Source of the DNA: Glossina fuscipes
Taxonomy: Eukaryota; Arthropoda; Insecta; Diptera; Glossinidae
Assembly (NCBI RefSeq): GCF_014805625.2
Contig: NW_023998415.1
Location: 3,260,454 to 3,324,453, forward strand
Length of the DNA stretch: 64,000 nucleotides
Reading direction: 5' to 3'
Position 1 is the stretch's first letter. Each line of letters starts with the position of its first letter. The notes below the pieces were generated by a model. The model saw nothing but the letters and a program-made list of their open reading frames with translations, searched no databases and was not told the origin of the DNA. Both the position numbers and the translations under genes were made by a program. Shown here piece after piece: positions 48,725 to 60,137 of the stretch.

Positions 48725-49012
48725 ACTCGCCAGAAACTTCGGGAGCTTGGTTGGGAAGTTTTAATGCATCCGCCATACAGTCCGGACTTGGCACCAAGCG
48801 ATTATCATCTTTTTCTTGCATTGCAAAATTTCTTTAATGCTAAAAAATTGGAATCTACGAAGGATTGTGAAAATCGACTACTAGAGTTTTTTGCAAATAG
48901 AGACCAGGACTTCTATGAAAGAAGCATTTGGAAGTTACCTTTAAAATGGCAACAAATCATACAACAAAACGGTGCATATTTGACCCAAATCGGACAATCC
49001 GAAGCATGTTAA
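48725..49012 (+). pseudogene. Mariner transposase C-terminus (copy M3), partial by gap
   Basis: The open frame begins at the gap edge with TRQKLRELGWEVLMHPPYSP and contains the third catalytic Asp in LAPSDYHLF. It ends GAYLTQIGQSEAC, as in the other two copies. Differences are FNAKKLESTKD for FNDKKLESRED and ERSIWK for ERGIWK. No stop is present in the visible part. Whether the upstream part is intact cannot be judged. Confidence 0.88.
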
Positions 49013-49065
49013 ATAAAGTCCTGAAGTTCATATAAAAATAATGGATTTCTTTTTCCCCAAATCTA

Positions 49066-50344
49066 TCTGTATAGACTAGTGCGAATGCATTCATTCCGCT
49101 CATTCATTTGAACGCTGGGTCATTCATGCGTTCATTGTAAATGTCATTATCGGTCCCTTTAATGAGGCAATCTAGTGAATAATTAAAATGATGACAGTTT
49201 TTTCTTTCTTTTCCCTTTTGTTTTAGCTTTTGGTTTTCATTTTTAGTACTCTATTACAATTTTTATTATGGTATGCGGTTTTCATCAAATTACGTCATTC
49301 TATACAAAGCATCAAAACGGAAGACAATATTATTACTGTTATTTTCACTGCAACTCTTTGCTACTGCAACTAGATATATTATATCTGAAAATTTACAAAG
49401 CTATTATTTAACCTCCATACGTTTGAGCGGAATTTAGGTAATTGAAAACTTGTTTATTTTAACAAAACAGAGCTCTGGTAACACACATGATTATAAGAAT
49501 GTAGTAAAAAGTTACAAAATTTACAAAGTAGAACAATTTAAAATTTCATGATCGGTCAACGCCAACAGTTAAATACCCTAGACTTTGTCGCCTAATACAA
49601 TTCTTCACCTATGGAGTCTTAAAGGATTACGTGGGTGTTAAAGGAACAAAAGCACATTTTTTCGAATTTTTTTTTTAAGTATAATAAATGAGTTATCCAA
49701 TTCAGAATTTAATGCTTATCAAAGAACAATATTTCAAGTATATTATGTAAAATTCGCATTTCAAAATTTTGAAATTTCAACGATTGGGATGTGATTGTCG
49801 AAAACTCTATTTTTTCGCAACAAGCCACGATATCTTTATCTAAAATCAGAAAACTAAATTGTTTCTGTAAGTAAGTGCGTGTAGCTCGAACTTCAACGAA
49901 GGATTTGGAAAAAGGTTAACATTTGCCTTTTGTCAGATTTGTATGCAAAAAAGTTCAATTCTCGGCACAATTCATGCTAAAATAAGTTGTTATCAAACAT
50001 AAAACAAAAAAAAAAAAACAAAAAAAAAACAGATATTAAGAAGAAGTATGGAAACTGAAGTTTTGAGAAAAACTTTTTTAAAGTTTGACGTAGAAGTAGT
50101 AGATCTCCTATAATTCGACTTCGACTGACTTGAAATTTTGGAAATTATTCTCATTCGGAAATGAAATAAAAAAATATTGATTTTTTCTGTGTAAGTCGAA
50201 AAACCCACATAGTCCCCTAAAATTAGACATAAAGTCACAAAACTCTATGTTTATTTCATAGAAAGATCTTGTGAGGCTAACGAGAACAGTTTTACAGAAC
50301 TCTGAAAAATCGATTTTTGTATGTCTCAATAAATGCAAACCACT
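49066..50344. other. AT-rich DNA, no gene recognised
   Basis: Contains only A-runs near 50005-50030. Nothing else is recognisable. Confidence 0.5.
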
Positions 50345-50740
50345 CTGTGTACGTGTGGGTGTTTTATTTTTTGTCTTTGCGACACCTTAACCCACATCTA
50401 TACTGATATCCCTAGCGTGCGGTAGGACCTTTTCAGTATACCCTCAGCGGGAGGCTTGCCGTTCAGGCACTATCTGTGTGCCTATGTTGCCGCTTCTTTG
50501 TTTCTTTGCCGCATATTTCTCGCAAATAGTCCTACCGCTCTCCATACTTTTACGAGGTTGTCGGGCAGAGCAATCTCTTCAATCTCTTCCTGCTTGTTCA
50601 GCGGCTTCTTAAAAATACTACAAAGAGGGCTAGATTCGAATTTAAAACGGTGTACACACATCGGGAAGCACCCACGTCCAGCAAGTAAGCGAGCCAAATA
50701 GAAGCGTACCTCGGCATGCTGCCACGCGTGTGTGTGCATG
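50345..50740 (-). pseudogene. R1-clade-like LINE C-terminal fragment
   Basis: The minus-strand frame (50482-50739) reads AEVRFYLARLLAGRGCFPMC, VHRFKFESSPLC, then EEIEEIALPDNLVK and VWRAVGLFARNMRQR. This is the R1-group C-terminal pattern: E-x-x-Y-Y-L-x-x-x-L-x-G-x-G-x-F, the SPLC knuckle start, then a PDNLV...W-AV-F helix region. The middle of the zinc knuckle is missing, so an internal deletion of about 25 codons is likely. The remainder to about 50345 reads like a 3' UTR. The GC content is higher than the flanks. It is homologous in layout to the fragment at 24.1-24.9 kb, but not close enough to be the same family copy. Confidence 0.7.
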
Positions 50741-53112
50741 TATGTAAATCAAATTTCATCATACAATATTAAATATTAGACCAAGTTCTGTCATATATGG
50801 GCTTATTTTGGACAAAATATTATATAAAGCAGAAGGTTTAACAAATTGTCCCATTCTACGTAAGAGTTAGATATTCATTTACTATGCCGAAATAATATTT
50901 TTCACTGTATCGTTGCTGGTCATTTTCTTTTAAGTCGACATCAAAGTGATCGTGCAAGAATATTAGATGAAAGTAACCCTAACTCCTTCATAAGCTAAAA
51001 ATACGTTGGGCAATCAACTATACCAAGCTTAGAATGAATTGTTTGTACTTAACGATAACCGCGGTATCGATACATTGTTTGCAGCGTGTATTCGATTATC
51101 TACGACTAGTAGCGTTTCCAAACATACAAAATATAATAATATATTGAAGATTTCATTTTTCCCTTTTGAATTCAACTGGTGGTGCTAGACCTTCGAATAT
51201 TAAATTTGAATGCAATTGAAAAGAGCAAGAGAAGGCAACTTTTTCTTGAGTATTTCAATACCAGCACTGATGCGACTACGGCTTATTTCCACATAACCTT
51301 TTGGCAATGCTCGACCAACCATTAAACGAATTGAAGTGATTTCTGAAAGTAGTTTAACGGCAGACAAATAAAAATGTTTGAGATCAAATGTGTTTATTTA
51401 GACACAATCGTAAGACCGCAATTGGGATTTTCTAGATCGGGCAATGAGTTACATACGGCTAAATTGATATTAATTATATCTATAGGTTTTGCGATCTCCT
51501 ATACATATATTCAGACATTACAAGTCTCCCATATTTCAACTCTAATGGATCCGCTTACAAGACAAAAGAGAACGATTTGTATTTGTTCAGGCGTTTTTGT
51601 TACTAAGATGTTTTATTTAAATCAAATAAATTTATCAACCTCGTAGCTTAATAAAACGAAATTTTAGCATTCAATAAAAGCATTGCTACTTGCATATATG
51701 GTAATATAAAGGAAGATATATATATATATATATATTTAAGTGAAAGACATTTATACAATATGCAGTTAAGTTATAACCACCAAACCAACATCTACTGTAT
51801 GGAGCTCAATTTGTTAGCCGCAATATTATGGCAGAGTATTAGCTTGTGTTTTACCACAAAATATACATACATAACATTTTCCAGTATTTTAACCCTTCTT
51901 GAAAAGATTACATAAATGGCACTGAGAAAGTGCCGACATATTTTCCCTTTTTGTATTCATATATGCACGTCTGCCTAAGTATTATATATTACAGTATATT
52001 TTTTAATAGTATGGCTACTAACTAATAGGAGCTTATATTAATGCGGAGACGAATTTCGCTTACTCTATACTATTTCAAGGGATGATGTGACGATTGTTAA
52101 ATCGATTTCAATGAATATCTTCATTCTTTGCTGTCTATTAAGAGCTAGAAAAATAATGGTATTCCAGTCGATAGATGAGGCATAGTCAACTTACTTATTA
52201 TGGGGGTTATTGCAGTCACTGAACGACGCCGATTCGCGTTCAAGTAACGCTCCACTTCACTTCAGCAATCATCGTAAAGTTAAGCCAACGACCAATATTC
52301 ACATTCATATTAAATCTCGCACCTAAAAAGTCAAAAAATCCTCCTAAATAGAACTCGAATTTTGTATTGAATAAAAATTAATCCACATTTCATATCTAAA
52401 CATTCAACCCAAAGTGACGAAAAGTGTAAAAAACCTCCTTTCGTCACTATTACATATGATCCTACATTATTTCATAACCAAAAAAAAAAAAAAGAAAAAA
52501 GAAGTGATGAATGAATTGTTCATTATAATCACGACAGCAATGTAAATATGAAGTTTGATATTTTGTATGGAACGTCAAACAGACCACAAGTTCTTAGGCC
52601 ACAAGTTGACCTATTGTGAAAACCTTCTCCTGACGGACGAGATTGTTTACTATAGTCAGTACGAAAGAGCGAATTTAAAAATATTTTAATAAATTCACAA
52701 TATCTTGTTACATCAGTAAAGGAGAGCGAATTTCAGAGCAAATCAAAATTAAAAAAACTCGTCCTAAAAACTTTTTAAAAACTGAAAACAAATCTATCTA
52801 TATCATCATTTATCTGTGCGCGGTGAACATCAACCAAAAATTTATGATTGAAATCTGTTACAGTTATGTAAATGTACACAAATAGTTTGCGGCCTTCGCA
52901 GTGATTTAAGCAAATCATAAACACAAAGAAATCATAACTAAGTTTAAGATAAATTCCAATTCTAATATGTTGAAAAGCTTCGTTCCGAGGGCGATGAGAA
53001 TATTGTGATAGATTGCTGTCAAAACTGTAAATATTCAATAAATCAGACAGAGTAAGCGAAACAAAAAAAAATAAATAAATAAAATGACATGAAAATACTT
53101 TAAATGTTGCAA
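50741..53112. other. AT-rich DNA, no gene recognised
   Basis: A (TA)n run lies at about 51717-51735 and an A-run near 52482-52500. A 90-codon frame at 51374-51646 resembles nothing known. Confidence 0.5.
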
Positions 53113-53113
53113 T

Positions 53114-53530
53114 AATTCTTGCACCAAACACGTGAACAGAACTGGGTTCTTGTGCGTTTTTAAGCCTGCTGTTCTTCCCGATCATACTCTTAACTTCTTT
53201 GCGATCTTCAGACTGGAAAGTTCTTTTAAAAAAAAAATTTCTAAAGTAAAACCTATGGTTCAACATAAATTTCGAATGTCGAAATGCAGCCAAATGATGC
53301 CAAAATTTTTCGGCAAATGGGCACAATTGAGCTCATGCGCGTTCTTAAGGCCGATTTCTTTACCAATGATACTTTTAGCTTCTCTGCGATTTTCAGACTG
53401 GAAAGTCCCAGAAACGCACCAAATTTTTTAAGTAAAACCAATGGCTCCACTCAAATGTCAAATGTCGAATTACAGCAGTTGTCGCCGAAATTTTTCACCA
53501 AATTTCGTGCATTTGAGAATCAAGCGCTCC
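53114..53530. repeat. Tandem repeat, 185-186 bp period, about 2.2 copies
   Basis: Matching landmarks recur at a constant offset. GCGAT-TTCAGACTGGAAAGT lies at 53201 and 53386, AAGTAAAACC at 53244 and 53430, AATGTCGAA at 53275 and 53461, and GCC(A/G)AAATTTTTC at 53299 and 53484. The copies are clearly diverged. A weaker partial unit precedes the first. Frames of 91-183 codons overlapping it on both strands have no family resemblance. Confidence 0.85.
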
Positions 53531-54699
53531 ACAAATACCTCATCCTCGTCGACCGTTAACGTTTATGCGTAAGGAGCGAAGGAAATTACAACTGCGACCT
53601 GAATCGGACAAGGCACAAATGCAATTTCTCGACTTTTACAAACTGGCTTGCTAAAGCATTGATATACTGGTACAGGCCAGAGCTTAAAACTTCGATTTTT
53701 GGATAGAGAATATTGCCCGTAAAAATTTTTCGTCCGGAGAAAAGATAGTAACGCATACGATATAATATATCGTGGACAAGCTGAAATAGGTATTAAAAAA
53801 TTTAAAGGTTTTTTTTAAACAAAACGCAACTTCAGTTGAATATCTAAGATTCGATTCAAGCTGAATATAATTTTGTTATCGGGCATTGATGAAGTAGCGC
53901 GTGTTTGCGGTTGAGTTGTTAAGATATGAGAATTTCTTAATGACCAACAGCAAGCTATTGAAGTAGTACTGAAGTATGTCGTCACCTTACTATTATGTCA
54001 TAATTTACTATTTACTTATACTTTGTCTATAGATTATGTAAATAAAATCAGAATTTTAACGAAAACCTGACGAAATTGAAAGCAAAACAGCAAACATGTT
54101 TAATATGTTCATTAATTTCATTAATTACTTTTTCTTTTTCTTTTTATTTTGAATTTTCAATTTTTTTAATCTCAATTATGTTATGAATTATTGAATAAAA
54201 TCGAATTTTTTCAAAAAATTAACTTTCAATTGATTAGTGATATAATACCTAATGTGCAATGAATGTGCTTATGACTTTTAAACTTGATTAAATTCAATTA
54301 AACGATTCTCCTAATTGTCAACGACAAATATGGTTTACAATGAAAATTTTAATGAGCAAATAAAATGTTTAGTTTTATTTCATATTGACATCATTTAATT
54401 AATTAGTTAATTAGCAAATTCAATATTTAGCGATTATTGTCGAGGTTACGATATCATTTGCCCAATTGCTTGACGTAATGAATGAACAACTGAACCCAAA
54501 CCATACAGCCCATTAACGGATGAGCTGTAGAATAGTAAAATAATAATAAAAAAAAGTTCCCAGCAGTAAGTTATTCGCGCCTAACTTTGCCTTCAATCTC
54601 TTTGCATGATTCTTATATAAAGATTCGCCGCCCAATGTTAACCAAAATCAATATCCAATGTTTTACAGCTCCGTTAGTTAGATTCGATCCCTATTTATA

Positions 54700-54731
<32 letters not shown>

Positions 54732-55444
54732 GTTAAAACTGTCTTGACCCACGTCGATTAAAAAGTCTTCTTCGTTGTATGTCAATTACAAGGGCGAATT
54801 GTTCGCTACGATAAGCTAATGTGTTTGTGGAGTACCAGGAAAATTGCATTTATTGCGGAATTTTTTGCTATTTCATTCACTCACTCTTGCCTAAACTAAA
54901 GCTTAAAATTGTCGTTGGACGCCCTAATGGTTTGATACACTTTCAATATGCTCGCTTGTTAAAGTTCGTTTTTCTTTTTCTTTTTTTTTTTTTTTTTTTT
55001 TTGTTTCTTTTGTTAAATTTGCTTTCTTCATTTTGAACTTTCAATGCCCAATAGCATAAAACTTTGCTGAACTGCACGCACGCGACCTTTTACTTTACTC
55101 TCAAAGGACAAACTGAAATTACAGCATTTTAACTTCAACCAAAATCGTTACAACATTTTCATGGCAAGATGTGCACAAAGCGTTATAAATTATTGAAAGT
55201 AGAAAAATCCCGGGACTAGCTATTAGATGATGCGGTTAATTAAATCTTTAGCTGTCTTTTTAAACCGAAATGATTGAATGTAATGTTAATTTTGCTTAGT
55301 TGACTTAATTCAATTTCATTTTATGTTAAAACATTCAAATCAACAAACGCATAACACTTGCCGATCGCAAAAAATTCTCTCCCTCTCTTTGTTTCTCTCT
55401 TCTTTCTTTTCTTTCTGACGATCAACGTGTTACGCATATAGAAG
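53531..55444. other. AT-rich DNA with microsatellites, no gene recognised
   Basis: It contains (TA)n plus T-run at 54696-54731 and a T-run at 54981-55002. Confidence 0.5.
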
Positions 55445-55468
55445 ATATTCCCTGAATTCAGGGAATAT
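55445..55468. promoter_or_regulatory. Perfect 24-bp palindrome containing two abutting TTCnnnGAA sites
   Basis: The 24 bp are a perfect inverted repeat centred between 55456 and 55457. Its core is TTCCCTGAA directly followed by TTCAGGGAA. Each half is a TTCN3GAA motif, the consensus bound by insect STAT (STAT92E). A regulatory role is inference; no adjacent gene is visible. Confidence 0.4.
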
Positions 55469-55689
55469 ATATGATTGAATATATAAAATGAAATCTAACT
55501 TACGATACATTTTTGAGTGTAATATTCGGCAATTCGCTCCAGAGATTCATTACAGTTTTTCCATTTTTTAAAAGCTTGTGTCTAATTAATCATGTCCGTC
55601 CGTCAAACTGCCCATTTCTGACCCATTTTTTGTAACCGATTTTTTCTAACCTTTCTAATTTCTACAGATACTGATCCATATCTGAATAT

Positions 55690-56590
55690 CTGAACAAGCT
55701 TTTATACTCTACACCACTTGTGATGCCGGATGTATTGAATTTGTGCGGACGTAAGTAACACACAGTAGGGCTTAAGATAGACGAATTTATTATACCTGTA
55801 ATAAGTCTGACTGCTCGCCTGCGTCTGATGCGTTGATCCAACGACGAACACTATTCAAAATGGCTCGGATCAGTCCACATTTTCAACCACGCCTCCTATA
55901 CCGCATTATTTTGGAATGTCCATTTATGCAGACAAATTTTTCAACGAAACTCTCGACATTAGCAGTATTTCGACATTTTAAATTGAAATGAAAAATTTGA
56001 TTCAACTAAAGCAATTTGAGCCCCTCTTATATCACCGTTCCGACGAAAATGAAATGTTTACATGATATGGTGAAAGTTGGTTTACAATAGTAAACTCACA
56101 AAATAGTCGATCTTACCGACCACCACTTTGGACCATTTAGGTATATTTTTTGGATATAAGAATTCTTAGGAAATGTAAGCCCCTATAGGCCAAAAGGCTT
56201 GTAATATTTTATAATGAAAATTGATCCGTAGTAGCAAATTAACAGTAGGTAATTTGGACCACATAGGTCTATTTTTTAGTTCCTAATATATATAGTGGTT
56301 ACCATGAAAACCAAGCCTTTATATGCGGAGAAAGTATAATTTCATTCTTTCTATGGCGAAAATTGAAAAAAAACTTAAAATTTTTGGGAAGTTTGGATCA
56401 CGTCATGCAATGTTTTGGGCGTCTTCCTAATATGCGGTTTCTCATGACATGTATGTCTTTGCATGAATATTTTTGATGTGTTATTACAAAAAGCGAGCGA
56501 GTAATTGTAGTAAGTGAAATCGTGTAGGGTATTTAAAGATCGACCTTTTCCGATTATAATCTTTTTACATGTTATCGTTGCATTTGTTGC
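55690..56590 (+). repeat. Longest Rep-1 copy, about 0.9 kb
   Basis: It starts TATACTCTACACCACTTGTG and TGTGCGGACGTAAGTAAC. It continues through GCTCGCCTGCGTCTG, GGCTCGGATCAGTCC, TAGGTCTATTTTTTAG and AAGCGAGCGAGTAATTG, and ends GATCGACCTTTTCCGATTA then TCTTTTTACATG. It joins the left-end blocks seen alone at 5.8, 15.9, 20.9 and 25.5 kb with the right-end blocks seen at the window start, showing they are one family. It has no open frame of note. Confidence 0.7.
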
Positions 56591-56639
56591 GTTTTATAAG
56601 TAACGAGAAAAGTATTCATTTTTTCATTTTGGAAAACAG

Positions 56640-56930
56640 AGATCCTGTCGTACTGTGAGCGCGCCCTTCGTCGATTCATTTTCAATACAAAACTGCGCGC
56701 AATAACTTTGAAGACGTTTTTTTTTAGAATTTGGAAGACGAGATCTTAATTTTTACGATCAGAAGAGAAGGTCAACATCAGATTTTATATGGACAGAGAG
56801 ACGGACACATTTAAATCGATTCAAAATTTGATGTTAATGCTGATCGACGCTGATGTTGAGTGTCTGAAGTTTTCTTCTGGATGTTGCAAACGTTTTCCCA
56901 AATGCGTATATGTCCCTTTCTTTACAGTGA
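56640..56930 (+). repeat. Rep-2 copy, plus strand
   Basis: It reads GGACAGAGAGACGGACAC, AAATCGATTCAAAATTTGAT, GATGTTGAGTGTCTGAAG and GATGTTGCAAACGTTTTCCC. It lies 50 bp downstream of the Rep-1 copy. Confidence 0.7.
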
Positions 56931-58859
56931 GTGTAAGTAAAAATGCCATGTCGTACAACACAACGACGCGAGCATTTGATGACGTTAATACATTTCGTAG
57001 CGCCGTTTAAGTCATTGATTGAATTTAGCGGAAGTCTTCGTTAATGCGAGTGTTCTGCAAGACTCGCCAATTTTCAAGCATTAATTTTTTGGAAGCTCTT
57101 TACTAAATATACTGAAGTAATCCTCAAAAGATCATCCGTTCATCGATTGAAGTAATTGCATAGTTCTTAAAAGACAGTTCGTTGAAGAGAAAAAATTGGA
57201 ATCCTAGTTATATATAGTAAATAGGTAATGCTAAGCATATATTGCAACAAAATTCCTATATTTAAAGGACAATAAAATCTATTAAGATCTTTTCGTAAAT
57301 TAATTAACTCAACAGTAATTAAGAAATGAAAGTGCACTTCTCTTAGCTGATAAACATTTTTTAATTCTTTTGAAAATTTGTCAAAATGAAATTTTAAAAT
57401 TCATTATATGTGAATATTTTCACCCTTCATTCAATTAGAAATATCGTAAAAGAAAATGAAAAATAACGACAGTATAACGAAACTATTTATTAAAGATGCA
57501 AAAGTGCAGAAGACTCACATCATCAACTTCTCTTTTTCTTCTACTTGAACATGAATTATAAATATTTTCTTCTCAGCTGCGCTTTCCACTTGTTCAACGA
57601 TAGCAAACGTACTTTTGCACCTCAGCCATCTTGACACATTGTACTGTACATGACAAGGAGCATATTTTGATATCTTTTTAAAGAATTTTTTTTATTATTA
57701 TTTTCGTTAGTCCATTCGTTAATGGAAGCTTGCATTATATACAAATGTAATGAAAATTTAATAAATTTTTCTTATATTTTGTTTAAACATTAAATGGTCA
57801 ACCGACCGTAAGCGCTTGAAATAGAGAAGATTTTCTTTTAAAATTTTTATATATAAAAAGACAAAATTTGAAAACCTCTTGCCGTATAACAACAACACAC
57901 TTGTCTTTGAGAACATTATTAACAAGCAATTAACTGCTAATTCTCATTACATCGATTGCGTTAAAATCAGTTCAGATTTATGACACAATTGACTATATCG
58001 GCAGCTTAACTTTAGTCCAAACGGTCTTTTTTTTTTTTTTTGTTTTTCTAAATAGAAAATAATTCCTTTGGATAAAAATTTTATCGCCTTCTATTTTCCG
58101 TCTAACATTGCAGTGTTCATTTCGCTTTAACATGTTCGCAGTCCGTAGGCTAACTATAGCCTAACTTTCTCATTAAACCAATGGACAGCTCTGCTACCAA
58201 TTCATACCTAATTTTGAGATTATGTTTGCCATAAGCTATAGATAGATTGTTATTGAATTAATAATAAGATTCTGATTCTTTAGTTTGAAGAGGCTTAAGG
58301 TTTACATCTAATGTGGGCAATCAATGCGATTATCAGAATTCGGAGCGCAAACGGATGTAATGGAACTACTTAAGATCGACGGTGAAGAATGCACATGAAA
58401 TAGTGCAAAAGTTATGTGAGAATGAGAACGTGAAAATGAATGCGAGTGCGCGCTCACTGAGTATAAACGTGGGGAGCAGTTTTCTAAACTCAATTAGAAA
58501 TTTAATTTTCGCATCTACGATCGAGGGATGCGCGTCCCCCTGTCTTGGTTAGATCAAGATATATCCGCAATTAAGAGAAATACTTGTGCTTTACTCTTAT
58601 AAAAATAAACCGACAGACCTTACGCTCTGGAGCATTCTGCACCCTATTCAACCTATGGTCTCTTTCGGACATCCCTAGGCTGCTACCCTGTCAACAAAAG
58701 AAACAAAATGCATACTATTTAATTTTATATATTTATGTATTTATATAAGTAATTACAATGAAATTCGTTACGACCTAATAAATTCTTTTAATCTAATACT
58801 ATTTACGTATTTTCTTGTATTTGGAAGAGATATTCGGGATATTCGGGATATTTATATTT
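56931..58859. other. AT-rich DNA, no gene recognised
   Basis: A T-run lies near 58027-58042. No gene or element can be supported. Confidence 0.5.
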
Positions 58860-59053
58860 ATATTAAATTCAATTGCCTTGAGTGGCCAAAGGCGAGAAAT
58901 CTCGACTAGCAACCCAATGGTCGTGGGTTCGAATCTCAAGTGCGGTAGAGTTTTTAATAAAAGTCGATAGCCTTAGATGCTAGTGCTTTAAGAGTTTAGT
59001 CTTAAAATGTATTTCTCTGGCGAAATTAATCATAATAATAATATTAAATTCAA
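58860..59053 (+). mobile_element. tRNA-derived SINE with 13-bp target duplication (S1)
   Basis: The 168-bp SINE body (58873-59040) is flanked by a perfect 13-bp direct repeat, ATATTAAATTCAA (58860-58872 and 59041-59053). The head has an A-box-like TGGCCAAAGG at 58884-58893 and a B-box GGTTCGAATCT at 58926-58936 (10 of 11 to GGTTCGANNCC), about 42 bp apart, as in tRNA genes and tRNA-derived SINEs. Between them CTAGCAA resembles an anticodon loop. The body then runs GGTAGAGTTTTTAAT, CGATAGCCTTAGATGC and TTTAGTCTTAAAATG, ending in (AAT)n. The tail is shared with copy S2 and with the LINE at 29.14-29.67 kb. The parental tRNA cannot be named safely; the head looks Ser/Leu- or Ala-like. Confidence 0.82.
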
Positions 59054-60064
59054 GATCACATTTCGACTAAACTTATTTCTAAATTTTATCCCTAAGTGAT
59101 TGGTAACTTTTGGTTTGCAAGTTGGCACGTTGGCAGGGTTCGCTGGATCCCCGGTCACGTAAAGTACGGTGTATTGCGTGCTTTACTTGGAATCCGATCG
59201 CCTTTTCGATCAACTTACACGGCAATATAACTTGAGAGTTGCTTTAGCGGATTTCTTTTGCATTTCAATGCCTGCGTCAAACGGCAAAGTATTACGATTT
59301 TGTCAGGGAATGTTAATTATTAGTTTATCATTTTAGTGGAGGTGATTGCGAAAACTAGCGCATGAATAATAGATTTTATGCACTTCGTACAGTTTTTATG
59401 TTCAAATGGTGAAACAATAACTTACATAGCCTTCCCAGGATCTTTCTTCCACTACTGCTTGCCACGCAACTATACTCGAGAAGTCAAATCTTTGCATTGT
59501 TTAAAATTTCATCACGCCTACAAACTCTTCTTGATATACTTCTTGAATGTGTTAAAAAATCCTTTGTTCGTACCTCTTAACTATGCTCAAGTTCAGCCTA
59601 ACTTTCCTCGCCTCGCGTTTTACCTATTTAAATTGAAAAGTAAATTGTTTTTCAAGATGATTTTAAAAATGCTAGCGCAGTATTGCATACCCTTATAGGT
59701 CGTACCTCTGCCAGGGGGTGCAACAATAATAGCATTTGCAAAGATTCCTTCGAGTGTTTAAGTTTTTGAAAAACGTGCAATCCCAGGCGAATAATATAGT
59801 CGGTCGACCGTTTGAATGTCGCTTTACGTCGTTAGTTATAATCCAAAAAAGTTGTATTAAAAAAAGCTATTTAATATATCCGTGATCCAATGCAAAAAAT
59901 CGCCCCTGTACAGAATAAACTTTTGTCTACAAGATTGTTTGTACATAGTTAAAAAATTGGAAGAAGCTTTACAGGAGTTTTTGCTTCCAAGATTCTATAC
60001 CAAAATTTGTTCCAGCTTGCTTTCACCTGATCAAAATTTATCCAAAAGCAAATATACTCTGCCA
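59054..60064. other. AT-rich DNA, one unassigned open frame
   Basis: A 106-codon frame at 59378-59698 (Leu/Phe/Lys-rich, starting MHFVQFLCSN) is the longest frame here without repeats. I recognise nothing in it and do not call it a gene. Confidence 0.4.
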
Positions 60065-60066
60065 TG

Positions 60067-60099
<33 letters not shown>

Positions 60100-60137
60100 T
60101 CTCTCTCTCTTTCTTTCTCTCTCTCTCTTTATCTCTT
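60065..60137. repeat. (CT)n pyrimidine microsatellite
   Basis: About 70 bp of CT with occasional CCC and TTTC interruptions. Confidence 0.92.

Larger units (their letters stand above)
48634..49065 (+). mobile_element. Mariner family M copy with assembly gap (M3)
   Basis: The left end (TAGCTTGGGAAAAAAGAAAT, preceded by TA) matches the family M terminus with a few changes. The right end reads AAATCCATTATTTTTATATG on the reverse strand and carries both halves of the terminal repeat, with TAGATTTGGGG as its outermost bases. Ten N at 48715-48724 replace the interior. The left piece stops in the 5' untranslated part and the right piece resumes within the catalytic domain. The true length is unknown: about 90 bp would fill the gap if this is an M1-type deletion copy, or about 850 bp if it is complete. 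Confidence 0.88.

Noticed and set aside
50456..50701. 81-codon plus-strand frame
   Set aside because: It is antisense to the R1-like LINE fragment, whose motifs are on the minus strand.
52775..53326. 183-codon minus-strand frame, one of the longest in the window
   Set aside because: Composition is Phe/Ile/Ser-rich AT-driven, it overlaps the 185-bp tandem repeat and shows no domain or family pattern.
58926..58936. B-box GGTTCGAATCT considered as part of a true tRNA gene
   Set aside because: No seven-base-pair acceptor stem closes around it, the A-box region is shortened, and a LINE-like tail with target duplication follows; it is a SINE head.
59378..59698. 106-codon frame starting MHFVQFLCSN
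   Set aside because: No family resemblance, and Leu/Phe/Lys-rich composition typical of chance frames in AT-rich DNA.
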